This document shows, one piece after another, positions 25,901-32,427 of a DNA stretch of 64,000 nucleotides. This stretch comes from Frigoribacterium sp. JB110 (GTDB taxonomy: Bacteria > Actinomycetota > Actinomycetes > Actinomycetales > Microbacteriaceae). A program made the position numbers and the translations under genes. The notes below the pieces were generated by a model, which saw nothing but the letters and a program-made list of their open reading frames with translations, had not been told where the DNA came from and did no database searches. The stretch spans positions 124,001 to 188,000 of the forward strand of contig NZ_FUIA01000009.1 in assembly GCF_900163665.1 (NCBI RefSeq), written 5' to 3'. Each line of letters opens with the position of its first letter. Position 1 is the first letter of the stretch.

Positions 25901-26165
25901 GTCGAGCGTCTCGGCACAGGGCCAGCCCAACTGTGTGTCGTCTTCGTGCGCCTACATGGTGCTGAACGTGAAGGACTTCCCCGCCGGAAACTACACGCTG
26001 AGGTGCAACGCGAATGGTCCGTATGGCGGTACCTGGGGCAACTCCACCTACTCGGTCCCCGCGAACGGATCCGTGCGACTGAAGTGCTACTTCGGCGACC
26101 CCGGCGAGAAAGCCTGGGTCAGCATCGAGGGCTGGGGCAATGCGCAGGCCATGACCTGGTACTAG
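19995..26165 (+). CDS. Giant surface protein: beta-propeller-like domain, about eleven Ig-like repeats, FN3 domains
   Basis: A 2056-residue extracytoplasmic protein. AGGGGGAG at 19983-19990 supports the ATG at 19995. A basic N-terminus and hydrophobic segment (about residues 12-33, no clear cleavage site) act as membrane anchor. Residues 35-370 have repeating GSVWLTN- and VVLDPEHGELYVV-type strands like a beta-propeller. An acidic linker (EESEEEDDSTDE) follows. From about residue 400 to 1460 there are about eleven Ig/cadherin-like repeats of 95-100 residues, many beginning PIANDDEF...AG...VLDNDSDADGD. About five FN3-like domains start near 1467, 1557, 1657, 1755 and 1865. The C-terminus has paired Cys. 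No LPXTG is present. It heads the MoxR-DUF58-transglutaminase-kinase operon. Confidence 0.9.
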   Translation: MSMLSWLSGRRRTMAGGAVVGVAAVAVTTLAFAHDGNPTTELDLHDGSVWLTNASLLAAGHFNDPSRQLDGSIRATSPEFDVRQQGSDVLLFDQQTSTVAAVDVATMSMSTPAEVMPAADVEMGGQSTVVLDPEHGELYVVPTQAVGSFDRAEEEPLLELGEGADVTVGHDGIVHAVSPATASVFTIATDANGQPAEPDRRSLEMLGADDSVDIAAVGATAVVFDRTTGQIVTPDGIVAELPRDEAQGARLQQTSADGDSVLVATESELHQFPLAGGEPNVSPSGAGDGVPAQPVWLNGCAYAAWASSGVFVRDCAGAQNDTSVELPSGGSTTDLRFRVNRDVIVLNDVADGAAWQVVDQVRKVDNWDDLTPPEGEESEEEDDSTDETIEVQPPERTEENQDPIANDDEFGVRAGRSTVLKVLDNDSDADGDILTVDAPDGGPRIGEISKVEAGSSFQISVQPGVSGSGTFTYEVDDGRGGTDTATVTVEIRPESENDAPEPKREPVVPIEVGGTVTYNVLQDWRDPDGDDVFLTAVEPLAGDGVDFTPDGQVTYRATSGTQGPHDIPITVSDGDASTPGVLKLDIRPVGSTEPIANNDHVVVRAGETATVAPLANDVNPTNESLRLTNVGEIAGAAIVPDFANKTFTFRSDSVGTEYVEYMTAAGPNSAVGYVRVDVIPDETVDLPPVAVRDVALLPAGGEALVNVLGNDEDPTGGVLVLQSVQVPDDASGISVSVLNHETLRVTDTGTLAESVTVTYSVSNGPYSATGEVVIIPIPAPTNIRPPVANDDEVTVRVGDVATVDVLANDFHPNDDEMTVLPALVDPLPEPEQGEAFVSQDAVRFKAGDEPGTAYVTYEVEDSRGQRDSAFITVNILELDEERNQAPRPEDLEARALAGTQAQIAVPLDGIDPDGDSVELMGIDSAPEKGKVSSVEKDHFVYEAFPDSVGVDTFSYRVRDRLGAESTATVRVGIAGAEDVNQSPYAVTDSLFVRPGREVAVPVLANDSDPDGDRIGLVDDGLILPDDVPDMSADVLGDRLIVTAPGSEQETSLQYTIADAKGARSTGLLMVTVDEDVPLQSPIARDDTVLVGDVTDELTADVEVLANDEDPDGTVDALEIAPEQGELVGDGMVRVEVTEQRRIITYTITDEDGQDASAFIHVPAVGDLAPRLIDTTGIEVQSGETVDVPLADHVTVQGGGGVRITQADRVSAVHANGDALVKDTGTLTYTSQDGYHGPDAITFEVTDGDGPDDPDGRTSTLSIPVTVLPPDNVSPEFTDGALEVGAGDGPQSTDLAALTTDADPDDLAGISYRITGGENQAIDTRIDGQSLVAEAGPDAKGEQAAITLEISDGESEPVTGTVHVTVTATGRAMPVANDDVLDDAHQGESYDIAVLENDFNPFPDEDLTVVDARVDAGTGSVSHDDSRVQVTPGADFHGTMTVMYRVQDATGDPDRQAQARVELTVKGKPDAPTEVTGSQEMNRSAIISWRPPANNGEQITHYTVTSVQGPAVSQQCQATTCTITGLSNGQDYRFAVTATNAVGESDASLASPVVTPDVKPERPDAPRITDFGDRSLDVAWTPPVNEGTPIESYTLFISPAAPDGTSQKEFPGGTLSHTWTGLQNGQNYTFSVLARNGAKDPSDTSRGSAPDFPAAPPNAPGKPTISNAEPVGSESQMTVQWPEVTGGDANGDSVMRYQVQRKGGAGATEPVTVSAPTHQQTYVVPVSQDDYTYKVRAENKAGWGAWSTASNPQRATTPPGPPSNVKATATDTNTAAGGAVNLTWSAASDLNGAKPSEVTYVVSWKDNGGNHRKTVGGTATKITNLENGRGYIFTVRTVTKGSTYSHASGGGDASSNLVEPWGKPAAPTVSAKPSGAQSIAFSASPPKDDNGRDIVRMDIKYVTDKSGTGGKSASTGGGGWSETENVGYSNTKCVIATVTNSEGQSASSGVACAKSKPKPKPPEPVATTSKSSVSAQGQPNCVSSSCAYMVLNVKDFPAGNYTLRCNANGPYGGTWGNSTYSVPANGSVRLKCYFGDPGEKAWVSIEGWGNAQAMTWY

Positions 26166-26212
26166 CGCACCGCCCGCGCCGCTGTGACCGACCAAGTAAC
26201 GCGACACGAAGG

Positions 26213-27190
26213 ATGAACACGACGATGACGATGAGCGCCGAGCAGGCCGCATGGTTCCACGGCACCTTCACGCGCCTGGTCGACAGCGTGGACCAGGCGC
26301 TGATGGGCAAGCGCGAGGTGGTCGGTCTGGTGGTCGCGACGATGCTCGCGGAGGGCCACGTGCTGCTCGAGGACGCCCCAGGCACCGGCAAGACCAGCCT
26401 GGCCCGCGCTCTCGCCGCAACCGTGAAGGGCACATCGAACCGCATCCAGTTCACGCCCGACCTGCTGCCCAGCGACGTCACCGGCGTGACGATCTACGAC
26501 CAGAACGCGCACTCCTTCGAGTTCCACCACGGCCCGATCTTCGCGTCGATCGTGCTCGCCGATGAGATCAACCGCGCTTCGCCGAAGACGCAGTCGGCGC
26601 TGCTCGAGGTGATGGAGGAGTCGAAGGTCACCGTCGACGGCACCACGCACGACGTCGGCCGCCCGTTCCTGGTGATCGCGACGCAGAACCCGATCGAGCA
26701 GGCCGGCACCTACCGGCTGCCGGAGGCGCAGCTCGACCGCTTCCTGATCAAGACGTCGATCGGCTACCCCACGCTCGAGGTGACCGAGCGCATCCTCGTC
26801 GGCTCCGCCGAGCGCAACACGGCCGCGTCACTCACCCCGATCATCACCACCAACGCGATCGCCGACATGGCCGACCTCGCCGCGACCTGCCACGTCGACC
26901 AGGCGGTGCTGCGCTACGTCGCCGAGCTCGCCGAGGCGACGCGAGACGACAGCGGAACGCAGGTCGGCGTCTCCGTGCGCGGGGCGATCGCGATGGTGCG
27001 CTTGGCGAAGGTGTGGGCGGCCGCGAACGGGCGCCACTTCGTGACCCCGGACGACATCAAGCTGCTGGCGCCGCACGTGTGGACCCACCGGCTCGTGATC
27101 GACGCCGAGGCGGAGTTCGCCGGCACGACGGCCGAGACCGTGATCGAGCGCGTGCTCGGCGCCGTGGCCGCGCCCGTGAACCGCGCCTGA
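26213..27190 (+). CDS. MoxR-family AAA+ ATPase
   Basis: A 325-residue AAA+ chaperone-like ATPase. Walker A is EDAPGTGKTSLA, Walker B is IVLADEINRASPKTQSALLEVMEE, sensor 1 is FLVIATQNPIEQAGTYRLPEAQLDRFL, the MoxR signature. MoxR proteins act with a DUF58/VWA partner encoded next door to mature or insert envelope complexes. Possible starts are ATG 26213, 26225 and 26231; GAAGG at 26208-26212 suits 26225 best, so the first four residues are uncertain. It lies 47 bases after the giant surface protein gene and 29 bases before the DUF58 gene, the conserved MoxR-DUF58-transglutaminase order. Confidence 0.95.
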   Translation: MNTTMTMSAEQAAWFHGTFTRLVDSVDQALMGKREVVGLVVATMLAEGHVLLEDAPGTGKTSLARALAATVKGTSNRIQFTPDLLPSDVTGVTIYDQNAHSFEFHHGPIFASIVLADEINRASPKTQSALLEVMEESKVTVDGTTHDVGRPFLVIATQNPIEQAGTYRLPEAQLDRFLIKTSIGYPTLEVTERILVGSAERNTAASLTPIITTNAIADMADLAATCHVDQAVLRYVAELAEATRDDSGTQVGVSVRGAIAMVRLAKVWAAANGRHFVTPDDIKLLAPHVWTHRLVIDAEAEFAGTTAETVIERVLGAVAAPVNRA

Positions 27191-27219
27191 GCGCGCAGCC
27201 GCACGACCCGGAAGAGCCG

Positions 27220-28503
27220 ATGCCGACCGACCAGACCGACGCACCCGTCCTGCCAGCCACGGCGGGGCGGCAGGACGTGCAGCGCGACGTCGCGGGCTAC
27301 GGCGCCGTCGCCCTGCACGCGCTGCGCGTCGCGGGTGCGTGGGCGCTGCGGGTGGCCGCCGTCGTGCGGCCGACGGGCTGGGTCGTCGTCTCGATCGCGG
27401 CGGCGATGTGGGTCGCCGGCCTGTGGTGGGGATGGCGGGAGATCATCCTCGCCGCCGTCATCCTGACCGTCGTGATCGCACTGAGCGCGCTGTTCCTGAT
27501 CGGCAGGAGCAGCTACGACGTCGAGCTCGACCTCAGCAGAACACGCGTCGTCGTCGGAGAGAAGGCGCACGGCGCCCTGCTGCTGCGCAACACGGGCGCC
27601 CGCGCGATCCTGCCGTCGCGCGTGGTGCTTCCCGTCGGCAGCGGTCGCGGCGTGTTCGGCGTCGGCCGGATGGCGCCGGGCGAAGAGGCCGAGGAGCTGT
27701 TCACGATCCCGACCCTGCGCCGTCAGGTGCTCAGCGTCGGCCCCGTCTCGATCGTGCGCGGCGATCCTTTCGGCCTGTTCGAGCGCACCGACTCGCGCAA
27801 CGAGCCGGTCGAGCTCTACGTGCATCCGAAGACGACCATGCTCGTCGGGCAGTCGCTCGGCCACATCCGGGATCTCGAGGGCCTCACCTCGACCGTGATC
27901 GCGCGCGACGACATCGCCTTCCACGCGCTCACCGAGTACCAGCCGGGCGATGACCTGCGCCACGTGCACTGGCGCTCGACCGCGCGCACCGGCACCATGA
28001 TGATGCGCACCTACGAGGAGACCAGGCGGTCGCACTTCGTGCTCGGGTTGTCGACCGCATCGGCCGAATACGCCTCACCGGACGAGTTCGAACTGGCCGT
28101 GTCGACCGTGGGATCGGTCGGCGTGCGCGCGCTGCAGGACGCATTCGCCGTCGACCTGCGCACGCCTGAGGCCGACACGGAGCCGCCGAACTCGCGACGG
28201 CTGCTCGACTCGCTCTCCGCCGTGACGGGCACCCGCGCCCGCGACGGCGGCGTCGGCGACCTCGGGCAGAGGATCAGTGCCGACCTGCCGCTGGCCAGCG
28301 TCGTGGTGATCGTGTGCGGCGGGCGGGTGACGACGGCGCAGCTGCGGGAGGCGTGCGCGCGGATTCCGCACGGGGCACGGTGTCTGGTGATCATGACCAG
28401 CGAGGGCGCGGAACCCGCGCTGCGGCGCATCGGCGACGCCGACGTCGTCACCATCGGCACGCTCGACGACCTGGCCCCGACCGTGAGGAGGGTGCTGTCG
28501 TGA
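27220..28503 (+). CDS. DUF58 domain-containing membrane protein
   Basis: A 427-residue protein starting at ATG 27220 with GGAAGAG just upstream. Two close hydrophobic segments lie at about residues 48-92 (VVSIAAAMWVAGLWWGWREI, AAVILTVVIALSALFLIG). A beta-rich domain follows, then the DUF58 hallmark YQPGDDLRHVHWRSTARTG near residues 240-260, and a VWA-like C-terminal domain. It is the standard partner of MoxR, probably presenting a substrate to the ATPase. The stop overlaps the transglutaminase-like gene by 4 bases (GTGA). Confidence 0.93.
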   Translation: MPTDQTDAPVLPATAGRQDVQRDVAGYGAVALHALRVAGAWALRVAAVVRPTGWVVVSIAAAMWVAGLWWGWREIILAAVILTVVIALSALFLIGRSSYDVELDLSRTRVVVGEKAHGALLLRNTGARAILPSRVVLPVGSGRGVFGVGRMAPGEEAEELFTIPTLRRQVLSVGPVSIVRGDPFGLFERTDSRNEPVELYVHPKTTMLVGQSLGHIRDLEGLTSTVIARDDIAFHALTEYQPGDDLRHVHWRSTARTGTMMMRTYEETRRSHFVLGLSTASAEYASPDEFELAVSTVGSVGVRALQDAFAVDLRTPEADTEPPNSRRLLDSLSAVTGTRARDGGVGDLGQRISADLPLASVVVIVCGGRVTTAQLREACARIPHGARCLVIMTSEGAEPALRRIGDADVVTIGTLDDLAPTVRRVLS

Positions 28504-30860
28504 CGCTCTCTCCGCGCCGCTGGGTCGTCGATCTCTCGGCCGTCGCCGTCTTCGTCGCCATCACGCTGGTGGGCTGGTGGCCCACCTTCACCGGCCCCGG
28601 ATACCTCGTGGCGGGGGCGGGAGCCGCCGTGCTCGGGCTCGGCATCGCCGCGGCGGGGGCCAGGTTCCGCCTCGGCGTGCTGTCGCTGGCCGGACTCACC
28701 GTCGCGGTGTACTTCCTGCTCGGCGGGCCGCTCGCGCTTTCGCACACCACGATCGCCGGCTTCGTTCCGACGCTCGACACCTTCGCGCAGCTCGCGACCG
28801 GCGCGGTGACGAGCTGGAAGTCGCTGCTGACGAGCGTGACCCCCGTCTCGATGACGGACGGGCACGCGCTGGTTCCGTTCCTGGCGACCCTCGTCGCCAC
28901 GGTGATCGCGGCCAGCCTCGCGCTGCGGCTGCGGACATCCGGATGGGCGCTGATCCCGCTGGGCGCGCTGCTCGCGACGGAGATCGCATTCGGAACCTTC
29001 GAGGAGTCGCTGCCGCTCGTGCAGGGCATCTGCCTGGTGGTCGTCGTCGTGGCATGGCTCGCGCTGCGAGAGGCATGGGCACCCGCGCACAGCGCCGTCT
29101 CGCTCGAGGCAGGCGCGGAGCGGGGCGCGCACGGCCGCGGTCGCAGCAGGCTCGTCGCCGGCGGCGTCGTGCTGGCGCTCGCCGCGGGTCTCGGCGCCGG
29201 CGCGAACGCGCTGATCCCCGGCAACCTGACCCGCGACGTCATCCGGGAGCACATCGTTCCTCCCTTCGACGTGCACCAGTACCCCAGCCCGCTGCAGGCC
29301 TACCGGCTGTATGTGCGCGACTACAAGGACCAGGCGCTGTTCACCGTCGAGGGCGGGCTGCCGGACGACGTGCGCATCCGGCTCGGCGTGATGGACGCCT
29401 ACAACGGCATCGTCTACGACGTCTCGGACACGGGTTCGGCCGACTCGAGCGACTTCACCCACCTCCGCAGCGACATGGCGGCCGGCCGCAGCGGCGACGA
29501 CGTCGAGTTCGACGTGACGATCGGCGAATACGCCGACGTGTGGCTGCCCGATGCCGGCCATGTCGACCGCATCGACTTCGCCGGCCCGCGCGCCGAGGAG
29601 CTGCGCCGTTCCGCCTACTACAACGCGAACACCGGCACCGCGCTGACGCAGGCCGGCCTGCGCGAAGGCGATCGCTACACGGTGCACGCCGTAAACCCCG
29701 ACATCCCAGCGGACTCGACGCTGGCCGACGTGCCGTTCGGCAAGGTCGAGGTGCCGCAGGCAGAGAACGTGCCGGAGGGGATCGCGGCATCGGCCGCCGA
29801 CACCATCGCCGAGGCGGAGACGCCGATCGAGCGGGTGCGGGCGCTCGAGGCGGAGCTGAGCGAGCACGGCTTCTTCAGCCATGGGCTCGCCGACGAGGCG
29901 TATTCGCTGCCTGGCCACGGCGCCCGTCGCATGCAGACGCTGTTCGAGAACGAGCAGATGGTCGGCGACGACGAGCAGTACGCCGTTGCGATGGCGCTGA
30001 TGGCGAACGAGGTCGGCATTCCCGCACGGGTGGTGATGGGGTTCCACGACCAGGCGCCCTCGCCCGAGGCGGAAGAGGACGAGGCTCCGAGCACCGAGGC
30101 ATCCGGAGATTTCGTCGCCACAGGCGACAACCTGCACGCGTGGGTGGAGGTGGCCTTCGAAGGCTACGGCTGGTTGCCGTTCGACCCGACCCCGCCTGAG
30201 GATCAGGAGCCGCAGCAGGAGACGACCGAGCCCAAGCCCGACCCGAAGCCGCAGGTCGTGCAGCCGCCGCCCCCGCCGCAGGAGCCGGCCGATCTGCCGC
30301 CGCTGATCCCGGATGAGGAGGAGCAGGAGGAGGAGAGCGCAGCCGTCTGGGGTGTGCTCTGGCTCGTCCTGACGATCACCGGGGTCACGCTGCTGGGTCT
30401 GATGCTGCTGCTCAGCCCGTTCGTGATCATCGCGCTGCTCAAGGGGGCAAGGCGTCGCAAGCGCTACGGTGCGCCGATCCCGGCCGACCGGGTCGCCGGC
30501 GGCTGGGAAGAGCTGATGGACAGGGCGACCGACTACGGCGCGGCGGTGCCGATGGGGCAGACACGGCAGGAGGAGGCGACCGCCGTCGGCGATGCGCTCT
30601 CCGAGTCGAGGATGACGCCCCTCGCGGTGCGGGCGGATGCGTCGGTGTTCGGGCCGGGCGACCCACCGGCGATCGAGATCGAGGAATACTGGAAGCACGT
30701 CGACGAGGTGGTCGACGCGCTGGCAGAGAAGGCATCATTCTGGAAGCGGATGAGGGCGCGCATGAGTGTGGCCTCACTGACGCACGGCTCGAAGCTGTCC
30801 GTCCGGATGCGTTCGCTGCGCGAACGACTCGCTTCGGCACGAGAGGAGGGCGCCAGATGA
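28500..30860 (+). CDS. TgpA-like transmembrane transglutaminase homologue lacking the catalytic Cys
   Basis: A 786-residue membrane protein. The GTG start at 28500 overlaps the DUF58 stop. Residues 10-240 hold about six or seven membrane spans (DUF3488-like), then a large extracytoplasmic region, a Pro/Glu-rich linker (about 563-610), another membrane span (about 620-650) and a cytoplasmic tail. The transglutaminase-core motif, usually G-x-C-E-Q-F/Y, reads GDDEQYAVAM, so the nucleophile position (residue 491) is Asp. The other triad residues remain: His546 in NLHAWVEV and Asp562 in LPFDPTP. It therefore probably lacks Cys-protease or cross-linking activity and may bind peptides or act as a scaffold. 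Confidence 0.9.
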   Translation: MTLSPRRWVVDLSAVAVFVAITLVGWWPTFTGPGYLVAGAGAAVLGLGIAAAGARFRLGVLSLAGLTVAVYFLLGGPLALSHTTIAGFVPTLDTFAQLATGAVTSWKSLLTSVTPVSMTDGHALVPFLATLVATVIAASLALRLRTSGWALIPLGALLATEIAFGTFEESLPLVQGICLVVVVVAWLALREAWAPAHSAVSLEAGAERGAHGRGRSRLVAGGVVLALAAGLGAGANALIPGNLTRDVIREHIVPPFDVHQYPSPLQAYRLYVRDYKDQALFTVEGGLPDDVRIRLGVMDAYNGIVYDVSDTGSADSSDFTHLRSDMAAGRSGDDVEFDVTIGEYADVWLPDAGHVDRIDFAGPRAEELRRSAYYNANTGTALTQAGLREGDRYTVHAVNPDIPADSTLADVPFGKVEVPQAENVPEGIAASAADTIAEAETPIERVRALEAELSEHGFFSHGLADEAYSLPGHGARRMQTLFENEQMVGDDEQYAVAMALMANEVGIPARVVMGFHDQAPSPEAEEDEAPSTEASGDFVATGDNLHAWVEVAFEGYGWLPFDPTPPEDQEPQQETTEPKPDPKPQVVQPPPPPQEPADLPPLIPDEEEQEEESAAVWGVLWLVLTITGVTLLGLMLLLSPFVIIALLKGARRRKRYGAPIPADRVAGGWEELMDRATDYGAAVPMGQTRQEEATAVGDALSESRMTPLAVRADASVFGPGDPPAIEIEEYWKHVDEVVDALAEKASFWKRMRARMSVASLTHGSKLSVRMRSLRERLASAREEGAR

Positions 30861-31642
30861 GCACCCCGCACAACCCAGGAAACCCCGGTGCACCGTACGC
30901 CGCCTCGGCGCAGCAGCGTCCGTTCGCCGCGTACGCGCAGGTGCCCGTCGACCCATACGCGCTCGCCGCTGCAGGGCCGCTGGGAGCGCCGGATGATCCG
31001 AACATGCCGGTGTCGCGCGATGCGGCCGGTCCGTCGTCCGCTGGCGGCCAGAACGAGGGCGCCGTCGGGCCGGCCCCGACCGCGCAGGCGGAAGGCGGCC
31101 AGTCGGCAGGAGGATTCGCCGCGCACGGTGACGATGCATCGTCGTCACCGCCGATCGACTACGTGCCCGGCATCACTCAGGATCCGCCGCAGCGGTCAGC
31201 CCCGGCGACGACGGAAGCCGCAGAACCGGCCGTCGCCGGTCAGGACATGCCTCGTGCATCAGGTCATCCGACCCCCGAAGACGACGACGTCGACGGCGAA
31301 ACGGTCGTGCGCGTAGGGGCGGCCGCCGCGCTGGAGTGGGACGACGGCACCGGTCTCGAGCTGGACGGTCGCGTGATCGTGGGCCGCAACCCCGCCGAGG
31401 AGGACGGCGCGGCGGTCGTCGCGGTGCGCGACGAGACGCTGTCGCTGTCGAAGACGCACTTCGAGGTCGTCGTCGAGAGCGGCATCGCGTGGCTCACCGA
31501 CCGCCACTCGACCAACGGCGTCACGATCGTTCGGAGCGGAGCGCGCATCGTCGCGACGCCGGGAGAGCGCGTCCAGCTGGTTCCGAACGACGTGCTCGAG
31601 ATGGGCGATCGCACCGTCACCTTCCGGGGGCGAGCCGGATGA
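30857..31642 (+). CDS. FHA domain protein (first of two)
   Basis: A 261-residue soluble protein. Residues 1-145 are low-complexity and Pro/Ala/Gly-rich with several Thr residues that could be kinase targets (PATTEAAEP, GETVVRVG). The C-terminal FHA domain (about 165-258) has VIVGRNP, LSLSKTHFEVVV, DRHSTNGVTI and LEMGDRTVTF: the conserved GR, SxxH and STNG positions that bind phospho-Thr. ATGA overlaps at both ends couple it to the transglutaminase-like gene and the phosphatase gene. It is a likely adaptor that reads phosphorylation by the kinase encoded downstream. Confidence 0.93.
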   Translation: MSTPHNPGNPGAPYAASAQQRPFAAYAQVPVDPYALAAAGPLGAPDDPNMPVSRDAAGPSSAGGQNEGAVGPAPTAQAEGGQSAGGFAAHGDDASSSPPIDYVPGITQDPPQRSAPATTEAAEPAVAGQDMPRASGHPTPEDDDVDGETVVRVGAAAALEWDDGTGLELDGRVIVGRNPAEEDGAAVVAVRDETLSLSKTHFEVVVESGIAWLTDRHSTNGVTIVRSGARIVATPGERVQLVPNDVLEMGDRTVTFRGRAG

Positions 31643-32427
31643 GACCGATCACCGTGGTGAGCGGTGCCGCCACCGACGTCGGCGCGAAGCGATCGCTGAA
31701 CGAGGACGCGTACCTCGCCTCGACGCCCGTGTTCGCCGTGGCCGACGGCATGGGAGGGCACGACGCGGGCGAGATCGCCTCCGCGACGGCGATCGAGTCG
31801 TTCGCGTCGCTCGTCGGCACCGGGTCCGTGCAGATCGACGAGGCGCGCGAGGCGTACGACCGAGCCAGGGGCAGGGTCGACGCGCTCTCCGGCGATCGGG
31901 AGAAGGGCGCGGGAACCACGTTCGCCGGCGTGCTCGTCAGCGAGGTCGACGGGTTCGGGTACTGGTTGGCGATCAACGTCGGCGATTCGCGCATCTACCG
32001 GCTCGCCGGCGGCGAACTCGAACAGATCAGCGTGGACCATTCCGTCGTGCAGGAGCTCGTGGACAGCGGGCGCATCACGCCGGAGCAGGCGGGGCGGGAC
32101 AACCGGCGCAACGTGATCACGCGCGCCATGGGTGCGGGGTCTGTGGCCGAAGCCGACTACTGGATGCTTCCCGCGGCTGCGGGGGAGCGGATGCTGATGT
32201 GCACCGACGGCCTCTCCAACGAGCTTCCCGGTGAGCGCATCGCGCAGATCCTGAGGGAAGTTCCCCAACCGGGGCAGGCGGCCCTCATACTGGTGCACGA
32301 GGCGCTCGCGAACGGCGGCCGCGACAACATCACGGCCGTGGTCGTCGATGCACTCTCGGTGCGGGGGACCCTCGCGCACGAATCCGTCGATTCTGCTACC
32401 GAACCGCGAGAGGCGGTACAGCAATGA
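31639..32427 (+). CDS. PP2C-type Ser/Thr protein phosphatase
   Basis: A 262-residue PPM phosphatase without membrane span. Metal-binding and catalytic motifs are present in order: NEDAYLAS, VADGMGGHDAGE, GAGTTFAGVL, INVGDSRIYRL, DHSVVQEL, MCTDGLSNEL and GRDNITAVVV. It would reverse the phosphorylation made by the kinase encoded two genes downstream. It overlaps both neighbours by 4 bases. Confidence 0.96.
   Translation: MRPITVVSGAATDVGAKRSLNEDAYLASTPVFAVADGMGGHDAGEIASATAIESFASLVGTGSVQIDEAREAYDRARGRVDALSGDREKGAGTTFAGVLVSEVDGFGYWLAINVGDSRIYRLAGGELEQISVDHSVVQELVDSGRITPEQAGRDNRRNVITRAMGAGSVAEADYWMLPAAAGERMLMCTDGLSNELPGERIAQILREVPQPGQAALILVHEALANGGRDNITAVVVDALSVRGTLAHESVDSATEPREAVQQ

Noticed and set aside
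25844..26212. Extended start of the MoxR gene inside the surface-protein gene
   Set aside because: MoxR homology begins after 26213 and a ribosome-binding site lies at 26208.
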